Source of the DNA: Mesonia aquimarina
Lineage (GTDB): Bacteria > Bacteroidota > Bacteroidia > Flavobacteriales > Flavobacteriaceae
Assembly: GCF_003667275.1 (NCBI RefSeq)
Contig: NZ_RCNV01000002.1
Coordinates: 1 to 64,000 of the forward strand
Length of the DNA stretch: 64,000 nucleotides
Direction: 5' to 3'
Below the pieces are notes generated by a model that made no database searches, was not told the origin of the DNA, and saw only the letters and a program-made list of their open reading frames with translations. Positions within the stretch are counted from its first letter, which is position 1. Each line of letters begins with the position of its first letter. A program made the translations under genes and the position numbers. Shown here in pieces: positions 41,581-49,877 of the stretch.

Positions 41581-42911
41581 GAATCTATGCTGAATTTCAC
41601 TTGTTTTATTCGTTTATCATCAATAACTTCTATGGTAAAGGTATAATTTTCAACCTGTATTACTTCATTTTTTTGTGGAAATCCACCGGAAGTTTCCAAT
41701 AAAAATCCGGCTAAAGTTTCGGCTTCTCCTTTTCGTTCTTCAAAAATCTCTATTTGGCTTTCTTCAATTTTGGTAACCTTGTAAAAATCTTTTAAGGAAG
41801 TTTTTCCTTCAAATACAAACGTTTTTTCATCTAGTTTAGAAAAGACTAAATCTTCATCGTCAAACTCATCGGTTATATCTCCTACAATTTCTTCAATAAT
41901 ATCTTCTAAGGAAATTAATCCGCTTGTACCACCATATTCATCGACCACAATTGCTAAATGGTTTTTTTTGTCTTTAAAATCATTTAACAAATCGTCTAAC
42001 TTTTTATTTTCAGGTACAAAATAAGGTTCTCGCAACAACTCATTCCATTTAAAATTCTTGTCTTCTAAATAAGGTAATAAGTCTTTGATGTATAAAATAC
42101 CTTGAATATTATCGATGCTTTCTTCGTACACCGGAATTCTGGAATAACCGTTTTCTACAACGGCTTTTAAAACTTCCTTATAATCTTCAGTCAGGCTGAG
42201 CGCAAAAATATCCATCCGCGGTCGCATAACTTGTTTAGTTTCTGTATTTCCAAAAGACACAATTCCTTTTAAAATTTTTTGCTCTTCTTTTGTTGTATCT
42301 TCTTCACTGGTTAATTCTAAGGCTTGCGAAAGCTGATCTACAGAAAGATTAGATTTTTGTTTCCCTAAGCGATTATGAATAAGCACTGTTACAAAACGCA
42401 TCGGTAAACTGAAACCGCTTAAAATTTTATCTAAAAAACCGAGCGGGTAAGCCATAAAATGCGAAAACAAGACTTTATTTCTGCTCGCATAAATTTTTGG
42501 AAGAATTTCTCCGAACAATAAAATTAAGAAAGTCGCCAATCCAACTTTTAAAAGAAACACCAAATCTAAGCTGAAAAAGTATAAATCTAAACGGGTATTT
42601 ATATTGCTAAACCATTGTGTAGAAAGCGACTCGAATAATAAAACTACGGCTATATTTACAAAATTATTTGCGACTAAAATAGTAGCCAATAATTTTTTTG
42701 GTCGATCTAAAAGACGAACCAAAATTTGTTGTTTGGCAGAAACTTTTCCGTCTTCAACTTCAAAGTCTGCCGGAGTTAAAGAAAAAAGCGCTACTTCTGA
42801 ACCAGAAATTAAGGCAGAAAAAATTAATAGCACCATAAGCATAATTACTCCAAAAATTTGGTAGTAATCAAATGCTAAAAAAATAACTAAACTGGAAGGG
42901 TCTGGGTCCAA
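41577..42911 (-). CDS. gldE: Gliding-motility-associated protein GldE (CorC/CNNM-type)
   Basis: A 444-residue membrane protein. DUF21/CNNM transmembrane region at about 10-180 (ISGSEVALFSLTPADFEV, NFVNIAVVLLFESL). Two CBS domains at about 215-345 (VMRPRMDIFALSLTEDYKEV, EYGGTSGLISLEDIIEEIVG). A CorC-type C-terminal domain at about 355-440. In Flavobacteriia this paralogue partners gldD, and the gene pair mutY-ssb-gldE-gldD is a known arrangement there. It is the third gene of this operon. Confidence 0.94.
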   Translation of the reverse strand: MDPDPSSLVIFLAFDYYQIFGVIMLMVLLIFSALISGSEVALFSLTPADFEVEDGKVSAKQQILVRLLDRPKKLLATILVANNFVNIAVVLLFESLSTQWFSNINTRLDLYFFSLDLVFLLKVGLATFLILLFGEILPKIYASRNKVLFSHFMAYPLGFLDKILSGFSLPMRFVTVLIHNRLGKQKSNLSVDQLSQALELTSEEDTTKEEQKILKGIVSFGNTETKQVMRPRMDIFALSLTEDYKEVLKAVVENGYSRIPVYEESIDNIQGILYIKDLLPYLEDKNFKWNELLREPYFVPENKKLDDLLNDFKDKKNHLAIVVDEYGGTSGLISLEDIIEEIVGDITDEFDDEDLVFSKLDEKTFVFEGKTSLKDFYKVTKIEESQIEIFEERKGEAETLAGFLLETSGGFPQKNEVIQVENYTFTIEVIDDKRIKQVKFSIDS

Positions 42912-42929
42912 ATGTTGGTTTTTTAGTTT

Positions 42930-43412
42930 TTAAAATGGAAGATCATCTTCCTCTTCTTCTCCTAAAGATGAAGAAGCAGACGGTTCTTGCGCTGTATTCT
43001 GTTGCAACGGAGTTCCTTGTTGCTTAGCTTGAGCATTTTGATTTGGCATTGGCGCGCCGGTTCCGCTCTGCTCTTTTGGTGTTAAGAAGGTAAACTCTAA
43101 ACATTGAATTTCTGTAGAATAGCGATCCAGGCCTTTATCATCTTGCCATTTTCTGGTTTTTATTCTACCTTCAATATAAACCTTATCACCCTTAGAAAGG
43201 TATTTTTCGCAAATTTCTGCGGCTTTATTTCGCACTACAATATTATGCCACTCGGTGTTGCTAACTCGCTCTCCGGTGGTTTTATTTACATAATCTTCAT
43301 TTGTGGCCAATGGAAATCTCCCAATGCAACCGCCACCTTCAAAATAATGCATTTTTACTTCATCTCCCGTATGCCCAATAAGCATAACTTTATTTAATGT
43401 TCCTGATGCCAT
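42930..43412 (-). CDS. ssb: Single-stranded DNA-binding protein
   Basis: A 160-residue SSB. OB fold from MASGTLNKVMLIGHTGDEVK through NTEWHNIVVRNKAAEICEKY and the usual aromatic positions. A Gln/Ser-rich linker follows, and the acidic tail ends EEEDDLPF, the conserved protein-interaction tip. An in-frame ATG at 43478 would add 22 residues overlapping mutY, so I take the ATG at 43412. It lies between mutY and gldE. Confidence 0.96.
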   Translation of the reverse strand: MASGTLNKVMLIGHTGDEVKMHYFEGGGCIGRFPLATNEDYVNKTTGERVSNTEWHNIVVRNKAAEICEKYLSKGDKVYIEGRIKTRKWQDDKGLDRYSTEIQCLEFTFLTPKEQSGTGAPMPNQNAQAKQQGTPLQQNTAQEPSASSSLGEEEEDDLPF

Positions 43413-43452
43413 AATTATTTTATTCTTGTGTAGTAAATGTAAGGAAAAAGAA

Positions 43453-44514
43453 TTATTTGCTAAAACCGAATGCGTCAATAAATTTTTCTAACAAAACAGG
43501 AACCGCATAAGTTTCTATTGCAGAAAAGTTTGTCTTGACAACAGGTTTTAAAAAATTATCAGGGAAATCATCAACTTTTATCACCCAAAATTTTGCAAAT
43601 ATCTTTTGATGCGAAAGTACGTGTTTTATCGGTTTATTATTGTATAACTGAATTTTTTTAGGCTCATTTTTTAGGATTTTTTTTACTGCCGATTGTTTAC
43701 TGAAATCTTCCATCTGGATTTCTGTTGCCGTTTCTACTAATGGAAATTCATACAAGTTTTCCCATATCCCTTTACCTGTTCTCTTTTGAAGCAAAGTTTT
43801 ATCGTCGTTAAAAAAAACGAGGTAATTAAAATGGCGTGTGCGCACTTTTGTTTTTTTTAATTTCACCGGAAGAGATGCTACTTTCCCTTGCTGAAAAGCC
43901 ACGCATTTTTTTTGAAAGGGACAACTTTCACAAAGCGGATTTTTAGGCTTACAATGCAAAGCTCCAAATTCCATTAACGCTTGATTATAGTTTGCAGGAT
44001 CTTTTTTGTAGAGCATTTTTTGCGCTAAAGCCTTAAATTCTTTTACCCCTTCCGTAGAATTTATAGGCGTTTCAATTCCCATATACCGCGAGAGAACACG
44101 GTACACATTCCCATCTACCACCGCCACTGGTTCTTGATAACAAATAGAAGCAATTGCCGCAGCGGTATAATCTCCAACGCCTTTTAACTTTTTTAAGTCG
44201 TTGTAATTATCCGGGAAAACTCCGTTTAGTTCTTCTGCCACATAATTTGCCGTAAAATGCAAGTTTCTTGCACGAGAATAATAGCCCAAGCCTTGCCATA
44301 ATTTTAAAACTTGTTCTTCATCAGCTTCAGCTAAATCAAAAACTGTCGGAAAATTGGCAATAAATTTCTGATAATAGGGTAATCCTTGAGCAATTCTGGT
44401 TTGCTGCAACATAATTTCGCTCAACCAAATAGTGTATGGCGTATTGGTTTTACGCCATGGCAAATCTCTTTTATGTGCTAAGTACCAGTTTAACAACGTT
44501 TTGTGAAATTTCAT
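43453..44514 (-). CDS. mutY: A/G-specific adenine DNA glycosylase
   Basis: A 353-residue DNA-repair enzyme that removes adenine mispaired with 8-oxoguanine. The helix-hairpin-helix reads LKKLKGVGDYTAAAIASIC, and the catalytic Asp follows in VAVVDGNVYRVLSR. The catalytic Glu region is SEIMLQQTRI. The [4Fe-4S] cluster motif C-x6-C-x2-C-x5-C is complete in CKPKNPLCESCPFQKKC. The C-terminal Nudix-like domain begins at about 230. First gene of mutY-ssb-gldE-gldD. Confidence 0.96.
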   Translation of the reverse strand: MKFHKTLLNWYLAHKRDLPWRKTNTPYTIWLSEIMLQQTRIAQGLPYYQKFIANFPTVFDLAEADEEQVLKLWQGLGYYSRARNLHFTANYVAEELNGVFPDNYNDLKKLKGVGDYTAAAIASICYQEPVAVVDGNVYRVLSRYMGIETPINSTEGVKEFKALAQKMLYKKDPANYNQALMEFGALHCKPKNPLCESCPFQKKCVAFQQGKVASLPVKLKKTKVRTRHFNYLVFFNDDKTLLQKRTGKGIWENLYEFPLVETATEIQMEDFSKQSAVKKILKNEPKKIQLYNNKPIKHVLSHQKIFAKFWVIKVDDFPDNFLKPVVKTNFSAIETYAVPVLLEKFIDAFGFSK

Positions 44515-44575
44515 AGAAATAACTATTAATTTGCAATATTAAAAGTTTATTGCGTTACTATTTAAAGGATTAGGC

Positions 44576-44607
44576 TTGATTTATTGAATTTTAAATTAGT
44601 ATATTTG
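44576..44607 (+). promoter_or_regulatory. Promoter of the HU gene, TTG-N21-TATATTTG
   Basis: TTG (44576-44578) is spaced 21 nt from TATATTTG (44600-44607), a full match to the Bacteroidota consensus, 43 bp before the ATG at 44651. Confidence 0.7.
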
Positions 44608-44650
44608 CCCCCTTGAAAATATAAACCCTATATAATAAAAAAATTGTAAG

Positions 44651-44941
44651 ATGACGAAAGCAGATATCGTAGCAAACATTTCGGATAAATTAGGAATGGA
44701 GAAAGCAGACGTACAGGCTACTATTGAAACCTTTATGGAAGAAGTGAAAACTTCTTTAGAAAGCGGAGACAATGTTTACTTGAGAGGATTTGGAAGTTTT
44801 ATTATTAAAACTCGTGCAGAAAAAACAGGAAGAAATATCTCAAAAAACACAACCATAAAAATTCCTGCTCATAACATTCCGGCTTTCAAACCTGCAAAAG
44901 TTTTTGTTGAGGGTGTAAAGACAAACGTAGAAGTAAAGTAA
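44651..44941 (+). CDS. HU-family DNA-binding protein
   Basis: A 96-residue HU/IHF-type nucleoid protein. The fold signature is complete: MTKADIVANISDKLGMEKAD, then the beta arm region GFGSFIIKTRAEKTGRNIS and NTTIKIPAHNIPAFKPAKVF, which includes the conserved Pro at the arm tip. It has its own promoter, and a 29-residue basic ORF follows at 44974. Confidence 0.95.
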   Translation: MTKADIVANISDKLGMEKADVQATIETFMEEVKTSLESGDNVYLRGFGSFIIKTRAEKTGRNISKNTTIKIPAHNIPAFKPAKVFVEGVKTNVEVK

Positions 44942-44973
44942 AAAGAATTTATTAATATTTAAATTTATTATTT

Positions 44974-45063
44974 ATGCCAAGTGGTAAAAAAAGAAAAAGA
45001 CATAAGGTAGCAACGCACAAGCGTAAAAAAAGAAGAAGAGCTAACCGTCACAAGAAAAAGTAG
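44974..45063 (+). CDS. 29-residue Lys/Arg-rich protein, possible ribosome-associated peptide
   Basis: The ORF encodes 29 residues beginning MPSGKKRKRHKVATHKRKKR; 20 of the 29 residues are Lys, Arg or His. It begins 32 bp after the HU gene stop, so it may be co-transcribed with it. A terminator whose stem includes its own stop codon follows at once. Proteins of nearly this sequence occur in many Bacteroidota genomes to my recollection. The composition suggests a ribosomal or rRNA-binding peptide, possibly one of the small lineage-specific ribosomal proteins. No direct evidence is available. Confidence 0.7.
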   Translation: MPSGKKRKRHKVATHKRKKRRRANRHKKK

Positions 45064-45084
45064 TTTTCACACTACTTTTTTTAG
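45058..45084 (+). terminator. Terminator after the 29-residue gene
   Basis: AAAAAGTAG pairs perfectly with CTACTTTTT around TTTTCACA, followed by TTAG. The stop codon TAG is inside the left arm. Confidence 0.85.
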
Positions 45085-45225
45085 TTAAAATGTTCATTGA
45101 CAACGAAGTTTTATAACAAAACTTCTTCAGGATTTTTGCAGTAAAAACCCTGTGATAAATTTTGTTTAATCCATCTATACTTGCCTTTTGTAGGTATGGA
45201 TAAAAATCTAATTAGCAGGAATGAT

Positions 45226-46764
45226 ATGGATAAAGAATTAATTATTAGATCAAATTCCTCTGCTGTTGATTTTGCCTTATTAAAAGATGGAAAACTAATA
45301 GAATTACATAAAGAAAACGATAATAGCAATTTTGCAGTTGGCGATATATTTTTAGCCAAAATCAGAAAAGCTATTCCCGGGCTCAATGCCGCATTTGTTA
45401 ATGTTGGTTATGAGAAAGATGGTTTTTTACACTATCACGACTTAGGGCCCAAAGTGTCTACTTTATTGAAATTCGTAAAACGTGTAAGCACAGGTAAGTT
45501 AAAGGATTTTTCATTAAAAGATTATCCTTTTGAAAAAGAAATTGACAAAGACGGAAGTATTACCGATGTCTTAAAGTCAAATCAATCGTTACTGGTACAA
45601 ATTGTAAAAGAACCTATCTCTACAAAAGGCCCAAGAATAAGCAGTGAACTCTCCTTTGCAGGAAGGTACGTTGTACTTGTTCCTTTTTCTGATCGCATTT
45701 CGATTTCGCAAAAAATTGAGGACAAAAAAGAAAAAGAACGCCTAAAGAGATTAGTAAAAAGCATTAAACCTAAAGGTTTTGGTGTTATCGTTCGTACCGT
45801 AGCGAAAGGCAAAAAAGTAGCAGAACTGGACAAAGACTTACAGAATCTAATGAGTCGTTGGACAGGAATGTGCAAGAAATTGAATAAAGCGCAACATCCG
45901 TCGAAAGTATTAGGAGAACTCAATCGAGCAAGCTCGCTATTGCGAGATATGTTTAACGATAGTTTTACTTCTATATGTACCGATGATGATGCACTCTATT
46001 CGCAAATTAAAGACTACGTGAGTGAGATTTCACCCGAAAAAGAGTCAATTGTAAAAAAATATCAGTCAAAAGTTCCAATTTTTGAAAAATTTGGAGTAGA
46101 ACGGCAAATAAAAACTGCTTTCGGTAAAACAGTTTCTATGAGCAAAGGAGCCTATTTGGTTATCGAGCACACAGAAGCAATGCATGTTATCGATGTAAAT
46201 AGTGGTAATCGTAGCAATAAAGCTAAAAATCAAGAAGAAACCGCTTTAGAAGTTAATTTAATTAGCGCCTCAGAAGTGGCTCGTCAATTACGTTTACGTG
46301 ATATGGGCGGAATTATTGTAGTTGATTTTATTGATATGAACGACGCTGAAAACAGAAAAAAACTGTACAATCATCTTCGCGATGAAATGAGTGACGATCG
46401 TGCCAAGCATAAAATTTTACCGCCTACAAAATTTGGACTGATACAAATTACAAGACAACGTGTAAGACCGGAAATGAATATTAAAACAAGGGAGGAAAAT
46501 CCCAATGGAGATGGAGAAATTGAAGCTCCAATTGTTGTAATAAACAAGATAAATGCCGACTTACAAAAACTTATTAAAAAAGACTATAAAAAGCTGTCCA
46601 TTAGCGCACATCCTTTTGTAGCTGCCTTCTTAACACGAGGTATTCCATCACCTAGAAGCAAATGGTTTTTAGACCATAAGCGCTGGGTAAAAGTATTACC
46701 AAGAGATGCTTACACGTATCTTGAATATCACTTTCACGATCAAGACGGCGAAGTGATTATTTAA
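45226..46764 (+). CDS. rng: Ribonuclease E/G family endoribonuclease
   Basis: A 512-residue RNase G-like enzyme that matures rRNA and cleaves mRNA. An S1-like domain follows the N-terminus (IFLAKIRKAIPGLNAAFVNV, KDGFLHYHDLG). The catalytic DNase-I-like part has GGIIVVDFIDMND, holding the two metal-binding Asp residues. The chosen start (MDKELIIRSNSS) matches the usual N-terminus; alternatives lie at 45196 (ATG) and 45181 (TTG). It is followed by a strong terminator. Confidence 0.94.
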   Translation: MDKELIIRSNSSAVDFALLKDGKLIELHKENDNSNFAVGDIFLAKIRKAIPGLNAAFVNVGYEKDGFLHYHDLGPKVSTLLKFVKRVSTGKLKDFSLKDYPFEKEIDKDGSITDVLKSNQSLLVQIVKEPISTKGPRISSELSFAGRYVVLVPFSDRISISQKIEDKKEKERLKRLVKSIKPKGFGVIVRTVAKGKKVAELDKDLQNLMSRWTGMCKKLNKAQHPSKVLGELNRASSLLRDMFNDSFTSICTDDDALYSQIKDYVSEISPEKESIVKKYQSKVPIFEKFGVERQIKTAFGKTVSMSKGAYLVIEHTEAMHVIDVNSGNRSNKAKNQEETALEVNLISASEVARQLRLRDMGGIIVVDFIDMNDAENRKKLYNHLRDEMSDDRAKHKILPPTKFGLIQITRQRVRPEMNIKTREENPNGDGEIEAPIVVINKINADLQKLIKKDYKKLSISAHPFVAAFLTRGIPSPRSKWFLDHKRWVKVLPRDAYTYLEYHFHDQDGEVII

Positions 46765-46775
46765 CATTATGAGCT

Positions 46776-46815
46776 AAACCCCATTTAGAATTTTCTAAAT
46801 GGGGTTTTCTTTTTT
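46776..46815 (+). terminator. Terminator of rng
   Basis: AAACCCCATTTAGAA and TTCTAAATGGGGTTT form a 15-bp perfect stem with a short loop, then a T-rich tail. Confidence 0.88.
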
Positions 46816-46827
46816 ACTTTTATTCCC

Positions 46828-47298
46828 TTGAAAACCTATAAAACATATACGGTAAAAGAAGCTACAGCAAAACTCATGAAGTTTTGTGCTTACCAAGAGC
46901 GTTGCCATAAAGAAGTAGAGCAAAAGCTTATCGAAATGCGCATGATCCCTGAAGCACGTCAAGAAATTATTTACCAGCTTTTAAAAGAAAATTTTTTAAA
47001 TGAAGAACGCTTTGCCAAAGCCTTCGCACGAGGAAAGTTTAGAATTAAAAAATGGGGGAAATATCGTATTCAACGTGAGTTAAAACAAAAAAACATATCA
47101 AAATACAATATTAAATCTGCCTTATCAGAAATATCTTCTGAAGAATATCACCAAACTTTTGAAACACTTTTTCAAAAAAAAGTCAAAAATACCCCCGAAA
47201 AAAACCACCTAAAATTAAAGAAAAAAGTAGCAGACTATCTTTTATACCGAGGTTGGGAGAGTCATTTGGTTTATGAAAAGCTAAAAGAGTTAGATTAG
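46828..47298 (+). CDS. recX: Regulatory protein RecX
   Basis: A 156-residue all-helical RecX protein, a modulator of RecA filaments. Three tandem helical repeats are visible: LMKFCAYQERCHKEVEQKLI, LKENFLNEERFAKAFARGKF and the C-terminal LKLKKKVADYLLYRGWESHL. The start is TTG at 46828; the first in-frame ATG would remove the first 16 residues. It is preceded by the rng terminator and overlaps by 4 bp the convergent PepSY gene. Confidence 0.92.
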   Translation: MKTYKTYTVKEATAKLMKFCAYQERCHKEVEQKLIEMRMIPEARQEIIYQLLKENFLNEERFAKAFARGKFRIKKWGKYRIQRELKQKNISKYNIKSALSEISSEEYHQTFETLFQKKVKNTPEKNHLKLKKKVADYLLYRGWESHLVYEKLKELD

Positions 47299-48479
47299 GG
47301 TTTCAACTTTCTTCCTTTATTCCACCAAACTAAAAACCCGGTTACTGGCAAACTTGCACAAATAAGACTGATAAAAAAGGCCAAAAGTTTACCGGCAAAG
47401 CCAAAAACCGCACCTATGTGCACATCATAATTTAACATGGAAAGTTGATCTGCAAAATCTGCTTCAACATAGGTATCATCTTTAGTTCTATACCGTTCTA
47501 AAGTATATTGATCGTAAAAATATTCGTTTCGGTTATAAAATGAGCCCGCATCTTGATAGGCAACAATTTCAATAGCATCGTCTTCATGTCTAATTGTAGG
47601 CGACATATAAAATCCGCCGGCATCCATTTCTTTTTTTCTAGTTAGATACCAAGCTTTATCTAAGGCTGAAACACTATCGTTTGCTACAAGGTTTGCTTTT
47701 GAAATATCGGAGTGCGGATGACTATGTTCAGGTTTTTCTTCTCCTCCGGAAGCAACATAATAAAGTCCGTCATCAAACCACTCAAAACTCCAAACCAATC
47801 CTGTAATAGTGATCACTAAAGCTAGCAATAAACTGTAAAAACCTAAAACATTATGCAAATCGTAATTCACACGCTTAAACTTTGCTTTCCATTTGATAGA
47901 AAAACTCTTTTTTCGGTTAGATTTTTTCCAATTTTTAGGCCACCACATCACTAATCCCGTAATTAAAAGAATCAGAAATATTAAAGTTGCTACCCCAACA
48001 ATAGGTCTCCCAATATCATAAGGAAGCCATAAAGCACGATGACCATCTATTACAAAGCGAAAAAAATCAAAATTTTCGCCTCCTAAAAGTTGTTGTTTTT
48101 TTATGAATTCTCCCGTATAGGGATTTAAAAAAACCGCTGTAAAATGACGCTTGCCGTCAATTCGTTGATTAAAACCTACTGCCGCAGCACCTTCTCTATT
48201 ACTGTAGGTCAAGCCTGAAGGTTTTACACCCGGCATATAAGCGGTAGCAGTATCGACCAATTGACTTGGTGGTACAAAATCTTGATCCTGAACCTCTACA
48301 AATCGCCAAGGTTCCAGGTAATCTTTTATTTCTTGTTGAAAAGCATAGATACAACCTGTTAGGCTGACAATAAAAACAATTATTCCTGAAGCTAAGCCTA
48401 ACCATAAATGCAGCCAGTCATTAAGCTTTCTTAATGAGCTTTTTTTAGCTTTCTTCTTTTGCTTTTTTTGTTTTGCCAT
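47295..48479 (-). CDS. PepSY-associated TM protein, predicted periplasmic iron/siderophore reductase
   Basis: A 394-residue inner-membrane protein with four TM segments: about residues 24-46 (LHLWLGLASGIIVFIVSLTG), about 165-190, about 220-240, and the C-terminal region 365-390 ending in GFLVWWNKGRKLKP. A PepSY domain lies in the large periplasmic loop. Conserved His residues in TM helices, such as LHLWLG and YDLHNVLGFYSLLLAL, fit haem or reductase roles of this group. I take the ATG at 48479, not 48527. Behind the DUF4374 gene and TonB receptor gene, it may reduce imported ferric siderophores. Confidence 0.83.
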   Translation of the reverse strand: MAKQKKQKKKAKKSSLRKLNDWLHLWLGLASGIIVFIVSLTGCIYAFQQEIKDYLEPWRFVEVQDQDFVPPSQLVDTATAYMPGVKPSGLTYSNREGAAAVGFNQRIDGKRHFTAVFLNPYTGEFIKKQQLLGGENFDFFRFVIDGHRALWLPYDIGRPIVGVATLIFLILLITGLVMWWPKNWKKSNRKKSFSIKWKAKFKRVNYDLHNVLGFYSLLLALVITITGLVWSFEWFDDGLYYVASGGEEKPEHSHPHSDISKANLVANDSVSALDKAWYLTRKKEMDAGGFYMSPTIRHEDDAIEIVAYQDAGSFYNRNEYFYDQYTLERYRTKDDTYVEADFADQLSMLNYDVHIGAVFGFAGKLLAFFISLICASLPVTGFLVWWNKGRKLKP

Positions 48480-48495
48480 GCTAATCAATGTATAA

Positions 48496-48630
48496 AAAAG
48501 ACTGTCTAAAAAGTTTACTTTTGTCAAACTGAACTTGATTCAGGTGCTCATATTTATTTGTGTTTCCGTAATATGAGATTCTGAAATAAATTCAGAATGA
48601 CGCATTTTAATTTTTTTAGACAGCCTCTTT
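48496..48630. repeat. BIME-like REP pair in an inverted repeat (copy 2)
   Basis: Same element as at 25158-25295, in opposite orientation. Outer arms CTGTCTAAAAA (48502-48512) and TTTTTAGACAG (48613-48623). The inner part carries CTGAACTTGATTCAGG and TTCTGAA-ATAAA-TTCAGAA, which are the reverse complements of the two REP hairpins of copy 1 with a few changes. It lies between the DUF4374 gene and the PepSY gene and could attenuate transcription between them. Confidence 0.82.
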
Positions 48631-48644
48631 ATCTACTTCAAGTT

Positions 48645-49853
48645 TTAGAATTTAAAGAAACCGGCCACAAAAGTAGCTTCTACTTTTGCTCCTTTTGTTG
48701 CGGTAAGCGACTCCGTATCCATTCTATATACATAAATTCCATCCTCTTCAGGAACGCACATATATACATCATCTCCTTGTTGAAGTGCAGCCAACTTTCT
48801 TCCGTTTCCTCTATGCTCAGGAACTCCTTGGATAAGATCTACAGTTTGTTCTTCAAAGTCGATCACAGCTGATTGTAAAGGACCATCAGACCATCTTTCT
48901 TGACTATCTCTATCTACAACATTCATTTCAGCGAATGCTTTACCGTTTCCTAAGTATTTTAAATGCGCAGTATTGTTACCTCCGCTTGCACTTTCTATAT
49001 CGAAAAAGTAATCCTCATTAAATTCTGTTTCACCTGCATCAATTCTTAAAATTCCGCTTGGCTTTGTTGATTGACTAAATCCGTTTGCCGGATTTGAATG
49101 TGAAAGTGCATAGATATTTCCACTATTATCTTCTACCAATCCAGAGTTTACTCCAAAACCACCAATTGGCCCAACACGATTATCGGTAATTACTTTTTCA
49201 AACTCTAATTCTGGGTAAGAAAAAACCGCAACTTCCGCTTGGTCTGTATAATCTGTATCAAACGTATTTGGATCTGAAATGTAATAACTCAAAAATAAAT
49301 GATCATCTCTTATTACCATTCCTGAATATGATGGACCAACTAAATCTGTGAAATTTGAAACCTGAACGGTTTTCTCTTCAGCAACAGTCACTGAATTTGT
49401 ATTAAATTTTCTAAACGTCAACACATCTGATGAAGAAGACATACTAACTGAAACCAAAGTATTATTGTCTGCTTCAACTAAATCTTCTAATTGTTGATTG
49501 AAAGATACATCGCCCGTTTGATTTAAAGAACCATCTGCATTTTGTGATATTGCCACAACATTATCATTATCTAAACCACCTAGACTATAAATCGTGTTAT
49601 CGTAACTTACAAATTCGTAATAACCCGGCTGTTCAATTCCTTGACCTGCTGCAGATAGAGTTCCTTCCATTACATCTTCAAAAGGTACTGTGTAATAGGT
49701 AAAATCTCCTGTACTTCCCTGAATGGCTAATGACAATGCATAATCACCTTGATTTGCTGATCCTGAATCATCATCACTACTACACGCAATCATTGAAAAA
49801 ACGATTGTAAACAAAGCTATTAGCTTCCCTAAATTCATCATTAATTTATTCAT
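48645..49853 (-). CDS. DUF4374 lipoprotein of the iron-uptake locus
   Basis: A 402-residue lipoprotein with lipobox VFSMIAC and a Ser/Asp-rich tether (SSDDDSGS). The rest is a beta-propeller-like chain (GDYALSLAIQG, GYYEFVSYDNTIYSLGGLDN, GVNSGLVEDNSGNIYALSHS) that fits DUF4374. The family usually accompanies TonB receptors for iron siderophores and PepSY proteins in Bacteroidota, but its role is unknown. It begins 24 bp downstream of the receptor gene. Confidence 0.88.
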   Translation of the reverse strand: MNKLMMNLGKLIALFTIVFSMIACSSDDDSGSANQGDYALSLAIQGSTGDFTYYTVPFEDVMEGTLSAAGQGIEQPGYYEFVSYDNTIYSLGGLDNDNVVAISQNADGSLNQTGDVSFNQQLEDLVEADNNTLVSVSMSSSSDVLTFRKFNTNSVTVAEEKTVQVSNFTDLVGPSYSGMVIRDDHLFLSYYISDPNTFDTDYTDQAEVAVFSYPELEFEKVITDNRVGPIGGFGVNSGLVEDNSGNIYALSHSNPANGFSQSTKPSGILRIDAGETEFNEDYFFDIESASGGNNTAHLKYLGNGKAFAEMNVVDRDSQERWSDGPLQSAVIDFEEQTVDLIQGVPEHRGNGRKLAALQQGDDVYMCVPEEDGIYVYRMDTESLTATKGAKVEATFVAGFFKF

Positions 49854-49877
49854 TTTTCTACTTTTTAAATATTTGAT

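Noticed and set aside
43413-43478. Upstream ATG for ssb
   Set aside because: It would add 22 residues overlapping the mutY frame. MASGTLNKV at 43412 is the standard SSB beginning.
48597-48872. 91-codon plus-strand ORF near the second REP pair
   Set aside because: It reads through the repeat and the antisense of the DUF4374 gene, and shows no protein-like conservation that I can see.
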